Origin: Xanthomonas translucens pv. translucens DSM 18974
GTDB lineage: Bacteria; Pseudomonadota; Gammaproteobacteria; Xanthomonadales; Xanthomonadaceae
Assembly (NCBI RefSeq): GCF_000331775.1
Contig: NZ_CAPJ01000490.1
Coordinates: 1 to 19,645 of the forward strand
Direction of reading: 5' to 3'
Length of the DNA stretch: 19,645 nt
The notes below the pieces were generated by a model. That model saw only the letters and a program-made list of their open reading frames with translations. It searched no databases and had not been told where the DNA came from. Below, in pieces: positions 19,271 through 19,645 of the stretch (position 1 is its first letter; each line of letters opens with the position of its first letter). A program made the translations under genes and the position numbers.

Positions 19271-19645
19271 ATGCCCGCAACAACAAACGTCTTCCAGGGT
19301 ATCGGCGGCACCCTGGACAATGCCACGACGACCTTTGTCACGAATGTGGCCGGCGACACCATTGCAACGGTCTATCCCTGGGCGCTCGGTGCGCTGACGC
19401 TCTACATCACCCTGTACGCCTACATGATGATGACCGGGCAAGTTCAAGAGCCTTTCAAAACGGGGCTTTTGAAGATGGTCAAGGTCATGATCGTGGGGAC
19501 GATGGCACTGAATGCCGATATGTACCTGAATGGTGTTGTCGAAGCCTTTCGGGGCATCGAAGAAGGGCTAACCTCCGCCTTCTCCGGCTCGGCTGGTGGC
19601 TCGATCTACGCCTCTCTGGACAGCAGCTTGAGCAAGGGGCTTGAG
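19271..19645 (+). CDS. virB6: VirB6/TrbL-type T4SS inner-membrane protein (5' part)
   Basis: The frame opens at ATG 19271 after GGAGG and stays open for 125 codons to the window edge. The N-terminus (NVFQGIGGTLDNATTTFVTN), then a hydrophobic segment (PWALGALTLYITLYAYMMMT), the GLLKMVKVMIVGTMALNA segment and a following Gly/Ser-rich stretch fit VirB6, the polytopic channel component of type IV systems. Order virB5-eexN-virB6 is standard. The C-terminal half is outside the window, so TrbL and VirB6 cannot be told apart with full confidence. Confidence 0.8.
   Translation, partial: MPATTNVFQGIGGTLDNATTTFVTNVAGDTIATVYPWALGALTLYITLYAYMMMTGQVQEPFKTGLLKMVKVMIVGTMALNADMYLNGVVEAFRGIEEGLTSAFSGSAGGSIYASLDSSLSKGLE

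Overview
The window looks like chromosome from a GC-rich gammaproteobacterium of the Xanthomonadaceae, most likely Xanthomonas or a close relative. This is inferred from the very high GC coding bias, the IS3/IS5/IS1595 debris and the gene combination; no 16S or other marker is present. It joins conserved carbohydrate genes (about 1-14100) to the left end of an integrative conjugative element (from about 14583 to the window end).

Left edge (1-1028): the tail of an unknown gene, then three truncated insertion sequences laid end to end: an IS5-type N-terminus, an IS1595-type N-terminus with a nonsense codon, and an IS3-type orfA with a frameshift. None is intact. Minus strand, 1029-4752: a tight operon of a LacI-family repressor, an FHS/FucP-type sugar permease and an AGE-family epimerase/isomerase. 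In the spacer upstream of the repressor lies the C-terminal remnant of a GH92 alpha-mannosidase, which suggests the locus once handled mannose-containing glycans.

Plus strand, 5414-14087: glgE, a treS-mak fusion and glgB, each joined to the next by a 4-bp ATGA overlap. Together they encode the whole GlgE route: trehalose to maltose (TreS), maltose to maltose-1-phosphate (Mak), chain elongation (GlgE) and branching (GlgB). All catalytic residues are present. The GlgE protein also carries an extra N-terminal barrel of about 390 residues that looks like a second, catalytically dead copy of the maltosyltransferase domain.

Downstream (14088-14660) is a non-coding stretch with hairpins and a REP-like palindrome, then a truncated tRNA-Ile2 copy and an intact tRNA-Ile(CAU). 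The intact tRNA is followed at once by a tyrosine integrase, so it is the probable attachment site. The element continues with an AT-rich regulatory spacer, a small HTH protein, a winged-helix replication-initiator-like protein, a small unknown protein, a 350-nt gene-free segment with strong RNA-like secondary structure, and the start of a VirB-type conjugation operon (virB5, a small membrane protein, eexN, virB6 cut by the window end).

The points most worth a second look are: (1) a candidate replication origin inside the initiator-like gene, with 22-bp-phased GGTGACA repeats, an AT-richer stretch and a perfect DnaA box; (2) the structured segment before virB5; (3) the dead duplicated GlgE barrel; (4) the tandem broken and intact tRNA-Ile2; (5) a C-terminal motif shared by VirB5 and EexN.
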